This document shows positions 28,725 to 37,432 of a stretch of 37,432 nucleotides of DNA, piece by piece. The stretch's first letter is position 1. Each line of letters opens with the position of its first letter. The translations under genes and the position numbers were made by a program. The notes beneath the pieces were generated by a model. The model saw only the letters and a program-made list of their open reading frames with translations, made no database searches and was not told where the DNA came from. The DNA is from Ignavibacteria bacterium. Lineage in GTDB: Bacteria; Bacteroidota; Ignavibacteria; Kapaibacteriales; UBA4661. The stretch spans positions 1 through 37,432 of the forward strand of contig JAAFHM010000004.1 of NCBI GenBank assembly GCA_013298375.1, in the 5' to 3' direction.

Positions 28725-30290
28725 ATGTCGAAGCATCATATCCTCTGGGTTGACGACGAAATAGACCTTCTTCGCCCTCACATTATCCTCCTCCAACAGC
28801 GTGGTTACGACGTTTCGACGGCAACCAACGGCGAGGATGCTATCGAACTTTTTAAACGTGAGCGGCATAATCTTGTTTTTCTCGACGAGTCGATGATTGG
28901 CATGAGCGGCTTGGAAACGCTGTCCGTGCTGAAAGATATTGATAATTCCGTGCCAGTAGTGATGGTAACGAAAAACGAAGCCGAAACCGTTATGGAAGAG
29001 GCTATCGGACGCAAAATCAACGATTACCTCACCAAGCCCGTAAACCCCGCTCAAATCCTCGCTGCGTGTAAGAAATTTCTTGAATCCGACAAAATCACAA
29101 GCCAGAAATTTACCCAAGATTACCTGCAAGGATTTACCGAAGTGTCGCGCCGCCTGATGGAAGGCTTGACGTGGCACGATTGGGTGGATATTTACACGAA
29201 ACTTGTTAATTGGAGCATGGAACTGGACAAATTCCCCGATTTGGGATTGTCCGAAACATTGGCAAATCAATGGCGCGAGTGTAATAATGAGTTTTCGCAG
29301 TTTGTGGAAGATTCCTACAAAGGCTGGCTCAAAAGCCCTGAGGATGCCGATTCTCCCTTGCTTTCGCCGAAGATTTTGGATAAATATATCGTTCCGGCGA
29401 TTAAAACCGATGCTCCGGTGTTCTTTTTTATCGTTGATTGTATGCGGCTGGATCAGTGGTTGCTGATGGAAGAACTCTTGCGACCACATTTTACCGTTAA
29501 AAAAGACTACTATTGCGGTATTCTGCCCACCGCTACGCCCTACGCTCGTAATGCCATTTTTGCGGGACTTTTCCCGGATGAAATTCAAAAGCATTACCCC
29601 GAATGGTGGGTGGACGGAAGCGGCGACGATCATGGGCAAAATCGCTACGAAAAAGACCTACTCAATAAGTTCTTAGAGCGCCGCAGAATCAAACTCCGCA
29701 ATGATGTGAAATATGTAAAAATCATTGACACGGATTTTGGTAAAAAAATTGAGAACGAGATTTTGAGCTATGCGAACAACCATTTGAACACGATTGTTGT
29801 GAATGTCGTGGACATGATTGCGCACTCGCGCTCGGACTATCCGATTTTGAAGGAAATCGCTCCGAATGAGTCGGCGTACCGTTCGCTAACGCGCTCATGG
29901 TTTCAGCACTCCAGTCTTTATGGGATGTTGAAGGCGATTGCCAGCATTAAGAATGCGAAAATCATCATTACTACCGACCATGGCTCAGTGCGCTGTATGC
30001 ACGGCGCAAAGGCACTTGGCGACAAGGATACTTCGACGTGTTTACGTTTCAAATTCGGGCGCAATGTCAAAGCCGATAAGCGCCATTCGCTGATTATTGA
30101 GCGCCCCGAAGAGTATCATTTGCCCAAACATGGCGTTGCGACAAACTATATCATTGCCAAAGAAGATTATTACTTTGTTTATCCGACCGATTACAATCAT
30201 TACTTGAATCATTACCGCGACAGCTTCCAGCACGGCGGCATCTCGCTTGAAGAGATGATTTTGCCCGTGATTCACCTCGAAGCTAAATAG
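28725..30290 (+). CDS. porX: PorX-like response regulator: receiver domain plus PglZ domain (T9SS regulation)
   Basis: Receiver 'HILWVDDEIDLLRPHIILLQQRGYDVSTATNGEDAIELFKRERHNLVFLDESMIGMSGLETL...TKPVNPAQIL'; alkaline phosphatase-like PglZ region 'FFFIVDCMRLDQWLLMEELLRPHF...KIIITTDHGSVRC'. Confidence 0.92.
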   Translation: MSKHHILWVDDEIDLLRPHIILLQQRGYDVSTATNGEDAIELFKRERHNLVFLDESMIGMSGLETLSVLKDIDNSVPVVMVTKNEAETVMEEAIGRKINDYLTKPVNPAQILAACKKFLESDKITSQKFTQDYLQGFTEVSRRLMEGLTWHDWVDIYTKLVNWSMELDKFPDLGLSETLANQWRECNNEFSQFVEDSYKGWLKSPEDADSPLLSPKILDKYIVPAIKTDAPVFFFIVDCMRLDQWLLMEELLRPHFTVKKDYYCGILPTATPYARNAIFAGLFPDEIQKHYPEWWVDGSGDDHGQNRYEKDLLNKFLERRRIKLRNDVKYVKIIDTDFGKKIENEILSYANNHLNTIVVNVVDMIAHSRSDYPILKEIAPNESAYRSLTRSWFQHSSLYGMLKAIASIKNAKIIITTDHGSVRCMHGAKALGDKDTSTCLRFKFGRNVKADKRHSLIIERPEEYHLPKHGVATNYIIAKEDYYFVYPTDYNHYLNHYRDSFQHGGISLEEMILPVIHLEAK

Positions 30291-30365
30291 CGCATACAAC
30301 CAAGGCAGGGTGTCGTATCATGGAAGGTACGCGCTCTGCCTTTGCTCACTTAACCTTCTTTCTGC

Positions 30366-30860
30366 ATGGAACGACAGCTACATACGACACAGAACAAAAC
30401 AGAAACCGTTCTTTTGGGTAAAGAATTTGCTGCACGGCTTGTGCCGGGTGATATCATTGCACTCTATGGCGACCTTGGCGCTGGCAAAACCGAGTTTGTA
30501 CGCGGCGTGTGTGATTTTTTTAGTGTCGGCGATATTGTTTCCAGCCCAACCTTTACGATTATCAACTCGTATAGCGGTGTTCTGCCGAATGATGATGAAG
30601 ATGAAATACGGATTTATCATCTCGACCTCTACCGCATCAATTCTGAGCGCGAACTCAGCGAGATTGGTTTCGACGAATGTATGGCAGCAGAAGACGCAAT
30701 AAAACTTATCGAATGGGCAGACAAAGCACAAGCAACCATGCCGCCGGCACGATATTCCGTTATTTTTCGACTAGACGAACAGGACGAAGATAAACGGAGC
30801 ATCGAGGTGCGCCGCACGGAAGTTACGGACGTAATAGAGCCGATAGTGGTTGCGTCCTGA
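30366..30860 (+). CDS. tsaE: tRNA threonylcarbamoyladenosine biosynthesis ATPase TsaE
   Basis: 'GDIIALYGDLGAGKTEFVRGVCDFFSVGDIVSSPTFTIINSYSG...IYHLDLYRINSERELSEIGFDECM...IEWADKA'. Confidence 0.95.
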   Translation: MERQLHTTQNKTETVLLGKEFAARLVPGDIIALYGDLGAGKTEFVRGVCDFFSVGDIVSSPTFTIINSYSGVLPNDDEDEIRIYHLDLYRINSERELSEIGFDECMAAEDAIKLIEWADKAQATMPPARYSVIFRLDEQDEDKRSIEVRRTEVTDVIEPIVVAS

Positions 30861-30927
30861 TTGACATCGAAGAGCATACAAATCAACATCTTATCACTCA
30901 ACTTTTCATTATTTCTCCCAATTTGCC

Positions 30928-33177
30928 ATGGCAAAACAACAATCGCGCACCGTCGGTAAACAGCGCACCGCCACAACGACCAGTTTTTTCGCCCCCAACG
31001 GCGAAGTGACTTCGTTTCAAATGTGGATGCTTATTCCGCTTCTGCTTAACCCCTTACTGCTCATTAACAGCCTTTCGGCGCTGCCTTTTAGCGGCATGAT
31101 ACTGTGGACGGTTCTCGCTGCCGCAGCCTGCTTCTTCACCATTCGCGCTCCTTGGACGCTTATTGCTGCTAACCCGCTCTACATTATGAACGGCGTACAC
31201 ACGGTGGATTTCTACATCAAAGCCGTGTACATCGCAACGGTATTCGCTCTGACATTCCTTTTTACCAAATCTCCGCGCAAAGAAAATGCGCCATTGCAAT
31301 TCACGATACCGGAGCTGCTCTGGCTGGGATACATGGTCTGGGGCGCAATCGCGCTTACGTGGTCGTTTAATCCCGTTCTTGGGTATGAGCGCCTTGTCTA
31401 TATCACGGCTTACGGTATTGGCGGTTATATTTTGGGCAAACAAACACAGTTCTGGAAATCCCGCCTTTTCTGGGATGTTTTCGCAGCAACAGCACTGATT
31501 GTGGGCATTATCAATATGTTCATGTACTTTCTGGGCGACGACGCAAATCTTCCGATGCGCCATATCCAAATGGACAAGCCCTTTTTCGATATGCCATGGC
31601 GCTCTATCGTCTCGTTTGACTGGATTATGTCCGCAGGTCGCCCATCGTCAACACTGGCGTACCGTGCGTATGCTGCAACGTACCTGACAATGGCATTGCC
31701 CTTTTTGGCGTGGTATATGCTCTCCAAGCACGTTCAAACACTCGGACGCTTTCTGTTTGCCTCTTCTGCCTTTGCCGCTACAACGATTATGCTCTTCCAC
31801 ATCCGCGCACGTTCCGGCTGGATTAGCTTTTTCGTGACCTTCACCGTTTTGGCGATTATTTTTGTGATGCAAAAACGTTGGAAAGAAGTAAAATTCTTGC
31901 CCCACACTGTTGCCGTCTTGGTTATTACCGCTATCATTAGCTTTTTGCCACCGAGCCAAGATTTCATCAACAAGGACACGAACCCGCAAAAGCTGAAAGG
32001 TACGAGCAAAGAATTTACCTCGACAGCGCTAACCAGCATGGGGCGCGTTATGACCTCTGACCACAACGACCGCTTTGACTTTTGGAGTATGTCCAAACGT
32101 ATTGCCTTTGAAAAGTCTTCACGCGACAAATACGAGCATCCGATGGGCATACCCGCATGGATTCTTGGCACGGGTATTGGTCAATTCCCTTTGTATGTGC
32201 CGATGTACACGCCAATTCTGCACAATCTGGGCGCGGAAATTCACAACGACTGGATGCAATCCTTTGTTGAACTTGGTCCTATCGGATTTCTGTGCTGGAA
32301 CGGCTTCATGCTTTCCCTGCTCTATTTCGGATGGCGCGAGCGTAAAAATGGCTTGATGTATGCTTCCATTGGCGGCGTACTGGCATGGGTATTTGTAACG
32401 CAAACCGACTTTGCTACGCCTCGTGTGTATGCGGCAGTGTGGGTGGGCGGTATGGCGGCAATGATTTGCTCCGAAGCGAATGCTGCGCCCGTCTTTACGC
32501 TCCGAATGCCCGGACAGGCATGGTTGCGCCGTTTGGCAGGAGTGTTTTATATTTGGGTTGCTGTTTCGTGGGGTGCAATGATGTGGTGCGACCGCCAAAT
32601 CTACGTCATGCTTACCAAAGGCGAGCCAGTAGATGTGGTCACAGACCGACTTTTCGGCACCGTTAGCGGGCAGCGTAATTGGAATAGCATTCCAAACGTT
32701 TTCGGAAAATACTTGATTTTTAGCCCTGTTTCCGATATGCAACGCGCTATCCAGCAACAAACCGACAAGCTCTATGCTAATCCGCAACAAAATGAGCAGA
32801 TGATTCGCTCAATGCAAGAGATTGAAAAGCGCGTCTTGAAAGAACTGCTCGTGATGCACCCAAATAACTATCAGGCACTTGGTCGTTTGTCCGAAATCAA
32901 TTTCCGACAAGGCAACTACAAAGACGCTTACGAGTGGATTAACAAGTACCTCGACCTCAAACGCGACGACTTCAATTTGTATCTTTTCCGAGGACAGGTT
33001 CAGCTAGAACTCGGCGACAGCCTTGCCGCCGGAAAATCCTTCTACCGCGCTGTACAGCTTGGTTCGCAACAACCAATGGTACAAGATTTCTGGCAACGCC
33101 GTATTACGCGCAAGACGCAGGAAGAAGTCATTAGCTTGATGAAAGCGCAAGCACAAAATACGGACGGCAATAAATAG
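30928..33177 (+). CDS. O-antigen ligase/polymerase-like multi-TM protein with C-terminal TPR
   Basis: Many TM helices, 'ILGTGIGQFPLYVPMYTP...EIHNDWMQSFVELGPIGFLCW' O-antigen ligase (Wzy_C-like) motif, and TPR-like C-terminus. Confidence 0.88.
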   Translation: MAKQQSRTVGKQRTATTTSFFAPNGEVTSFQMWMLIPLLLNPLLLINSLSALPFSGMILWTVLAAAACFFTIRAPWTLIAANPLYIMNGVHTVDFYIKAVYIATVFALTFLFTKSPRKENAPLQFTIPELLWLGYMVWGAIALTWSFNPVLGYERLVYITAYGIGGYILGKQTQFWKSRLFWDVFAATALIVGIINMFMYFLGDDANLPMRHIQMDKPFFDMPWRSIVSFDWIMSAGRPSSTLAYRAYAATYLTMALPFLAWYMLSKHVQTLGRFLFASSAFAATTIMLFHIRARSGWISFFVTFTVLAIIFVMQKRWKEVKFLPHTVAVLVITAIISFLPPSQDFINKDTNPQKLKGTSKEFTSTALTSMGRVMTSDHNDRFDFWSMSKRIAFEKSSRDKYEHPMGIPAWILGTGIGQFPLYVPMYTPILHNLGAEIHNDWMQSFVELGPIGFLCWNGFMLSLLYFGWRERKNGLMYASIGGVLAWVFVTQTDFATPRVYAAVWVGGMAAMICSEANAAPVFTLRMPGQAWLRRLAGVFYIWVAVSWGAMMWCDRQIYVMLTKGEPVDVVTDRLFGTVSGQRNWNSIPNVFGKYLIFSPVSDMQRAIQQQTDKLYANPQQNEQMIRSMQEIEKRVLKELLVMHPNNYQALGRLSEINFRQGNYKDAYEWINKYLDLKRDDFNLYLFRGQVQLELGDSLAAGKSFYRAVQLGSQQPMVQDFWQRRITRKTQEEVISLMKAQAQNTDGNK

Positions 33178-33219
33178 CCCTACGACCAATAACCGTGCGC
33201 TTTGCACCAAAAATAAACG

Positions 33220-33255
33220 GGCTGTTTCCAATTCAAGGAAACAGCCTGTTTTTTT
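33220..33255 (+). terminator. Rho-independent terminator after the O-antigen ligase-like gene
   Basis: GGCTGTTTCC (33220-33229) / GGAAACAGCC (33237-33246), then TGTTTTTTT. Confidence 0.88.
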
Positions 33256-33271
33256 GTGGGATGACGTATGG

Positions 33272-33352
33272 ATCTCTGCACCGTCAGCAACTCACCCGCC
33301 GGACGAGATCAGAAGCCGCCAGACGGGGATATCCGCTCCTTCTGCTACGCAT
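33272..33352 (+). repeat. Duplicated octapeptide-coding segment ISAPSATH with all third codon positions different
   Basis: 33272-33295 ATCTCTGCACCGTCAGCAACTCAC and 33329-33352 ATATCCGCTCCTTCTGCTACGCAT, in the same frame, 57 nt apart. Confidence 0.7.
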
Positions 33353-33535
33353 ACGCGATCTACACCAACCAAACGTCGCTTACCTCTCATCCGTGCCCTT
33401 CCTTCTCATATGCGGCGGATAGCTATACTCACGAAGGGTGAAAATTGCATACGCAACACCCCGCTTGGTCGGCAGCGTATTGGATCTCCTCGTCCGCCGG
33501 ATGGGAAGAGCTTTTCGGCTTTTTTGAGTATATGC

Positions 33536-33569
33536 AAAAAAGGCTTTCCACGAATGGAAAGCCTTTTTT
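33536..33569. terminator. Bidirectional terminator between convergent genes
   Basis: AAAAAAGGCTTTCC (33536-33549) acgaat GGAAAGCCTTTTTT (33556-33569). Confidence 0.9.
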
Positions 33570-33594
33570 ATATCTTCTTCATTGTTGCGATCGC

Positions 33595-36500
33595 TTACCG
33601 CGCAATCAGCATTCTCTGATGCGCACGAATACTCGCTCCGGCGATGCGCACGATATAGACACCATTGGCAAAAGCATTCATATCAACCTGCATAACCGTG
33701 TTTGCCGTTGCAATATCCGCGCCGAAGACCTCTTCGCCACGCATATTGATAACCGACAGCCGTGCCGCACCAGTAAATGCCGGAATCCGAACAAACGCCA
33801 CATCGCTCACGGGATTGGGCGATATGCTGAGATTCTGTGCCGACGGAACATCTTCCGTTACACTCGCTAAAAGCGCACTACTGAGTGGTTTTTGCAGAAT
33901 GATGGATTTTTCAATAGCGGCGGGATTCTCTGCAATAACTTGCGCCGTCGCATTAGCATAACCGGGCTTGTCAACGATAAGCGTGTATTGCCCATACTCC
34001 ACCATTCCCGCATCAAAATTGCCGCGGTTGTCGGTCAATGTCTGCCCAACAACTTCACCCGCTTCATTGAGCATGAAGACCGATGCTCCCGCAACGCTTT
34101 CGCCACTTGAACCCGCATCACTACTTACTGTGCCGGAAACCGTTGCAGCAGCCACAGCCAGACCCGTGCGGCGTGAGGCAAGCGTAACGGTAACGCGCTC
34201 GTTGCTCGCCGCACCAACCGTGATGCGAGTCGCCTCGCGCCAGCGTGTCGTAGCGGTCGTTCCGACGGCGTAGTAGCCAGAAGCAAAATCGCGCTCACTG
34301 TTCGGGAAGGCTTGCAACACGTATTCGCCTGGCGTAAGATTCCGCAGCGTAAATGCGCCCGTGCTGTCAACATTTTCCGTGCGAACATCCAACGAGGCGT
34401 ATTGCGGTGTGCTGGCAGTTGTTGCCGTCATAAACGCAATAATCCGTCCGCCAATTCCTGCACCTGCTGTGCTTTGAACTTTGCCCGTGATAGCATTCGC
34501 AAATGTTGGGCGGTCTTGCAACGCAAAATTGATATTGGTAATATCGCCCGAAAGCCTGAAACGGCGGGCTTCAGCGAGATTCAGCGTATTGTCGAAATAT
34601 TGTGGAAGCAATTGCGGCGGCTTGATGGTCGCTGTCGTTGGACGCGGCTCATCGGGCAGAGCGCGGAAGGTGTAAATATAGCGATTGTCCAACTGCGTCA
34701 AACGGTAATTTCCTTGCGCGTCCGTGCGAGCGGTACGGCGAATAATCGTGCCATTAACCAAAAGCGGATCAGCATCGCCAACGGCTTCAATCATTGCGGC
34801 AACAGCCGTTCCGTCTAAACGACGGGTTACACGTCCACTAACCGCAAAAAACCGTGCTGCCGGACGGCGCGGTACAACGGCGGAAACGCCAATCGTGTCG
34901 CCGCAGCGCACCGTGATTTGCGCCGCTCGGTCAGGTGTGGAGACGGTTGCGGTGGTATTGCCCGCACTGCCGCCAAACCAGACTTCATTGGATTCGCCCG
35001 TGAGAATACTCAAAATATACGAATTTGCTCCAAGCGGCAGCGAATACACGCCATTGCGAATCGTTGCTGCGTAGGAGAACGGCGTATTGCCAACAGAAGC
35101 AGCCGTAACATTCGTGACCAATGCCCTAATCGTGCCATTAACCACTACTGTTCCGTCTGTATAGCGCACCACTCCTCGCACCACGCCACAAGAAACAGCC
35201 TGAGCGTACATCGTGAATGCTTGCCGTGCTTCCGCAGGGCGCGGTGTGCCGTTGGGCAGACGGGCAAAAATTTCCATTGTGAACTCTCCGCCCATGCTTG
35301 GTGTCCAGCGAATCTCACCGCTCACCGAATCAATACGAGCGCCTTGCGGAGCGCGTCCCAGCGAATAAATTATCGTGGCGGTTGTTGGTCGAGAGGCTTC
35401 GGCGCGAGCGCGATACACAAATTCTCGCCCAATATCCACCCTCACTGCTGGCGGATTACTGGTGAAATTGAGCGTTATCGGCGCATCGGCAACGTTTACT
35501 TGATATGTTTGCGTGGTTGTGAGACCTGGATTCGATAGTAATGCCGCACGAATATTGACGGTGAATGAACCCGACGCAGTCGGCATCCAGCGCACCGTCC
35601 CGCGTGTTGCATCAATCGTCATGCCCTGCGGCGGATTGACGAGGCTAAAGATAAAGGCAGGAACAAAGGCGGGTATGCCAATCAGTCCGCCAGTGGGGTT
35701 CGGTAGAATCCCGGCGGACGACATCACATTGCCATAGCTCACAACGGGAGAATACATGTATGCCGCTCCAACTCTTGCTTCGCGTGGCGGCTGTGAAAGG
35801 AACAGCATTCGTGCCGTGCTGACGCGAAGGCGAAACTCTTGCGTGACGGTTTGTGTTGTGGAACCGCCCACAACGTTTGCCCGCAGAACAACACGGATAT
35901 TTGCGGCAGTCGTCGGAGTTGTCGGTGACCAGCGCACAACGCCGGAGGTGCTTTCAACAGTCATGCCGCTTGGTGCTTCGACCAAGACATAGTTCATCGG
36001 GACACGCTGTTGAATTGGTAAAATTGAAATATCGCCCGGACGTGTGGCATCTGCGGTAATACTCACTCCCGGCAAAAGAGCTACTGCATTGTACAAATAG
36101 GGCTGCCCGACAAAGGCTTCCGTTGGAGGGCTGCTCAGAAAGAACGGACGTGCTTCGCTGACGCGAACCGAGACATTTTGTCTGGTGACGGCGGTCGCAA
36201 CGGTCGTGGAGGCGGCTTGAATACTGAATTGTACCGTCCCGCTTGCTGACGGAGTCCAGCGCACTGTTCCATTGGAAGCATCAATCGTCATACCTTGCGG
36301 AGCGCCAATGAGCGTGTAGCGCATCGTGCTGACGCGCTCCCGCACGGGTGCGGCAAGGCGCGGATCAACGCCGTAGTACGCAAAAGCATTGTAAACGTAG
36401 CCAACGCCCACCGAAGCCGTTGGTGGCGGCTCTGTGGCGAATCGGGCGCTCAGTTGCGCGGCGCTTTCGGGCAGGATGGTAATGGAAAAGGTTTGGGTGA

Positions 36501-36843
36501 TGTTCACATTGGCATTAGTCGCCAAGGCAGCGCGAAGGGCAACGCGCATCGGCACAGTCGTGCTGGCTGTCGTTGTCCAGCGCACAAGACCGCTTATGGA
36601 ATCAACGGTCATGCCCGGAGGTGCTGTTGTGAGGCGATAGCGGACGGCGGCAGTTGCACTGCGCCCAACGGCGCTTGCTTGATACCGATATTCCCGATTG
36701 GCAACGCCAGTCGTTGTCGGGTTAGATGTAAAGCGTATTTCTGGCAGACGGATGTCTGGCAGAGTGCTTTGAGCAAACGCATCGTAAACGTTGCTCATTC
36801 CGAGCGCAATGAGGAGCGCTAGAACAATGTGTCGTGGTCGCAT
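33595..36843 (-). CDS. Secreted multidomain Ig-like (He-PIG-like) / carboxypeptidase-regulatory-like protein with T9SS C-terminal domain
   Basis: Five repeats of the form 'SxPPxxAxVGxxYxYxxxA...APxGMTIDxxxGxVRWTPxxSGxxxxxIxA'; C-terminus 'ISPNPVSDVAFVRIPAFTGAARLSVINMRGEEV...FANGVYIVRIAGASIRAHQRMLIAR'. Confidence 0.9.
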   Translation of the reverse strand: MRPRHIVLALLIALGMSNVYDAFAQSTLPDIRLPEIRFTSNPTTTGVANREYRYQASAVGRSATAAVRYRLTTAPPGMTVDSISGLVRWTTTASTTVPMRVALRAALATNANVNITQTFSITILPESAAQLSARFATEPPPTASVGVGYVYNAFAYYGVDPRLAAPVRERVSTMRYTLIGAPQGMTIDASNGTVRWTPSASGTVQFSIQAASTTVATAVTRQNVSVRVSEARPFFLSSPPTEAFVGQPYLYNAVALLPGVSITADATRPGDISILPIQQRVPMNYVLVEAPSGMTVESTSGVVRWSPTTPTTAANIRVVLRANVVGGSTTQTVTQEFRLRVSTARMLFLSQPPREARVGAAYMYSPVVSYGNVMSSAGILPNPTGGLIGIPAFVPAFIFSLVNPPQGMTIDATRGTVRWMPTASGSFTVNIRAALLSNPGLTTTQTYQVNVADAPITLNFTSNPPAVRVDIGREFVYRARAEASRPTTATIIYSLGRAPQGARIDSVSGEIRWTPSMGGEFTMEIFARLPNGTPRPAEARQAFTMYAQAVSCGVVRGVVRYTDGTVVVNGTIRALVTNVTAASVGNTPFSYAATIRNGVYSLPLGANSYILSILTGESNEVWFGGSAGNTTATVSTPDRAAQITVRCGDTIGVSAVVPRRPAARFFAVSGRVTRRLDGTAVAAMIEAVGDADPLLVNGTIIRRTARTDAQGNYRLTQLDNRYIYTFRALPDEPRPTTATIKPPQLLPQYFDNTLNLAEARRFRLSGDITNINFALQDRPTFANAITGKVQSTAGAGIGGRIIAFMTATTASTPQYASLDVRTENVDSTGAFTLRNLTPGEYVLQAFPNSERDFASGYYAVGTTATTRWREATRITVGAASNERVTVTLASRRTGLAVAAATVSGTVSSDAGSSGESVAGASVFMLNEAGEVVGQTLTDNRGNFDAGMVEYGQYTLIVDKPGYANATAQVIAENPAAIEKSIILQKPLSSALLASVTEDVPSAQNLSISPNPVSDVAFVRIPAFTGAARLSVINMRGEEVFGADIATANTVMQVDMNAFANGVYIVRIAGASIRAHQRMLIAR

Positions 36844-36921
36844 AGCGAAATTGGTAAATAAAATGATAAAATCCCTGCTGTTTTCAAGTGAAGAAGCGCC
36901 GCATGAACTGTGCCAAAAGCA

Positions 36922-36938
36922 ATGACAATAATTGTCAT
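36922..36938. promoter_or_regulatory. Palindrome resembling a Fur/PerR-family 7-1-7 operator
   Basis: ATGACAAT-A-ATTGTCAT, about 80 nt upstream of the 36843 start on the minus strand; compare TGATAATNATTATCA. Confidence 0.4.
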
Positions 36939-37113
36939 CCGGGCAACGCGACGTAAATATAAGAACAAGTCATTATTGAAAGAGTTACAATTTTTATATC
37001 TGCCTACAACCTGACAATCCGGGCAATCAAAAATTTTTCGGTTGCCTTTTTTGTTGTATTTTCCGACAGCCCGTGCGAAATTTCTTCCACCACCATTTTC
37101 CCCCGAATGAGAT

Positions 37114-37317
37114 ATGCCCCTTTCTTGGAACGACATCAAAGACCGCTCGCTTGCTTTTACCAACAAATGGCAGAACGAAACCAGCGAAGATGCCGAAGCG
37201 AAGTCCTTTTGGGACGATTTTTTCAATGTTTTTGGTGTTTCCCGCAAGCGTGTGGGCGAGTTTGAAAAAGCCGTGAAAAAACTCGACGGCAAACAAGGCT
37301 TCATTGATTTGCTGTAA
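37114..37317 (+). pseudogene. Truncated N-terminus of an MmeI-like (type IIG / class I DNA methyltransferase) protein
   Basis: 'MPLSWNDIKDRSLAFTNKWQNETSEDAEAKSFWDDFFNVFGVSRKRVGEFEKAVKKLDGKQGFIDLL*' matches the MmeI-type N-terminal domain and stops abruptly in '...GFIDL' where full-length relatives continue. Confidence 0.75.
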
Positions 37318-37432
37318 CTGGTCAGGTCTAAAAAAAATGGAACGAAAATTTCATAGCTAGAATCATGCCCCGTCTAAGCCGCAGCGACATATCGCGTATC
37401 TACCATGAAGGCGAAGAAGCCGTCATTCGGTT
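37314..37432 (+). mobile_element. Left end of a probable IS66-family insertion sequence (continues beyond the window)
   Basis: Begins with GTAA, characteristic of IS66 termini, exactly where MmeI-like homology ends; followed by the ORF at 37365. Confidence 0.6.
37365..37432 (+). CDS. Probable IS66-family transposase N-terminus (partial)
   Basis: 'MPRLSRSDISRIYHEGEEAVIR' resembles N-termini of IS66 TnpC proteins ('...IYxxGxEAVxxL'); only 22 codons visible. Confidence 0.55.
   Translation, partial: MPRLSRSDISRIYHEGEEAVIR

Noticed and set aside
28653-29639. 328-aa minus-strand ORF opposite porX
   Set aside because: Covers the receiver domain and part of the PglZ domain of PorX in antisense; no motif of its own.
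32119-32790. 223-aa minus-strand ORF inside the O-antigen ligase-like gene
   Set aside because: Shadow ORF opposite a well-supported multi-TM/TPR protein.
33004-33231. 75-aa minus-strand ORF at the end of the O-antigen ligase-like gene
   Set aside because: Overlaps the TPR coding region and the terminator; no support.
33340-33365. Short resemblance to sequencing adapter text (GCATACGCGATCTACACC)
   Set aside because: Matches are short and interrupted; does not match an adapter over a meaningful length, so an artefact is not supported.
1-37432. tRNA, rRNA, CRISPR array or phage module
   Set aside because: No cloverleaf/T-loop signature, no regularly spaced repeats with spacers and no phage structural genes were seen by reading; a tRNAscan/CRISPR search would be decisive.

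Overview
Bacterial chromosomal window, about 37 kb, with protein content typical of the Bacteroidota/Chlorobiota (FCB) group (type IX secretion CTDs, a PorX-like regulator, a propeller/SpoIIE regulator). The lineage is an inference; there is no rRNA in the window. Most of it is ordinary chromosomal coding sequence: a DUF2807 protein, a two-component-propeller/SpoIIE phosphatase, fructose-1,6-bisphosphatase, panB, a Xaa-Pro peptidase, two overlapping OmpA-like genes, an ECF sigma factor with a putative anti-sigma partner, obgE, a MarR regulator with a ring-cleaving dioxygenase, nuoD, a secreted metzincin with IPT/TIG repeats, HPr kinase, a ribosome hibernation factor, porX, tsaE, an O-antigen ligase-like/TPR protein, and a large Ig-like T9SS cargo. 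I found no tRNA, rRNA or CRISPR array. I did not find a clearly new multi-gene system. The items most worth a second look are: (1) an intergenic segment between two terminators, carrying an octapeptide repeat (ISAPSATH x2) in which all eight codons differ, each only at the third position; (2) an IS66-type element that appears to truncate an MmeI-like restriction-modification gene at the right edge, with the IS end supplying the stop codon; (3) a shared palindromic operator upstream of both marR and the dioxygenase gene; (4) a two-copy long inverted-repeat element (about 51 bp); (5) a 7-1-7 Fur/PerR-like palindrome upstream of the large T9SS gene; (6) a cassette of two overlapping mini membrane proteins.
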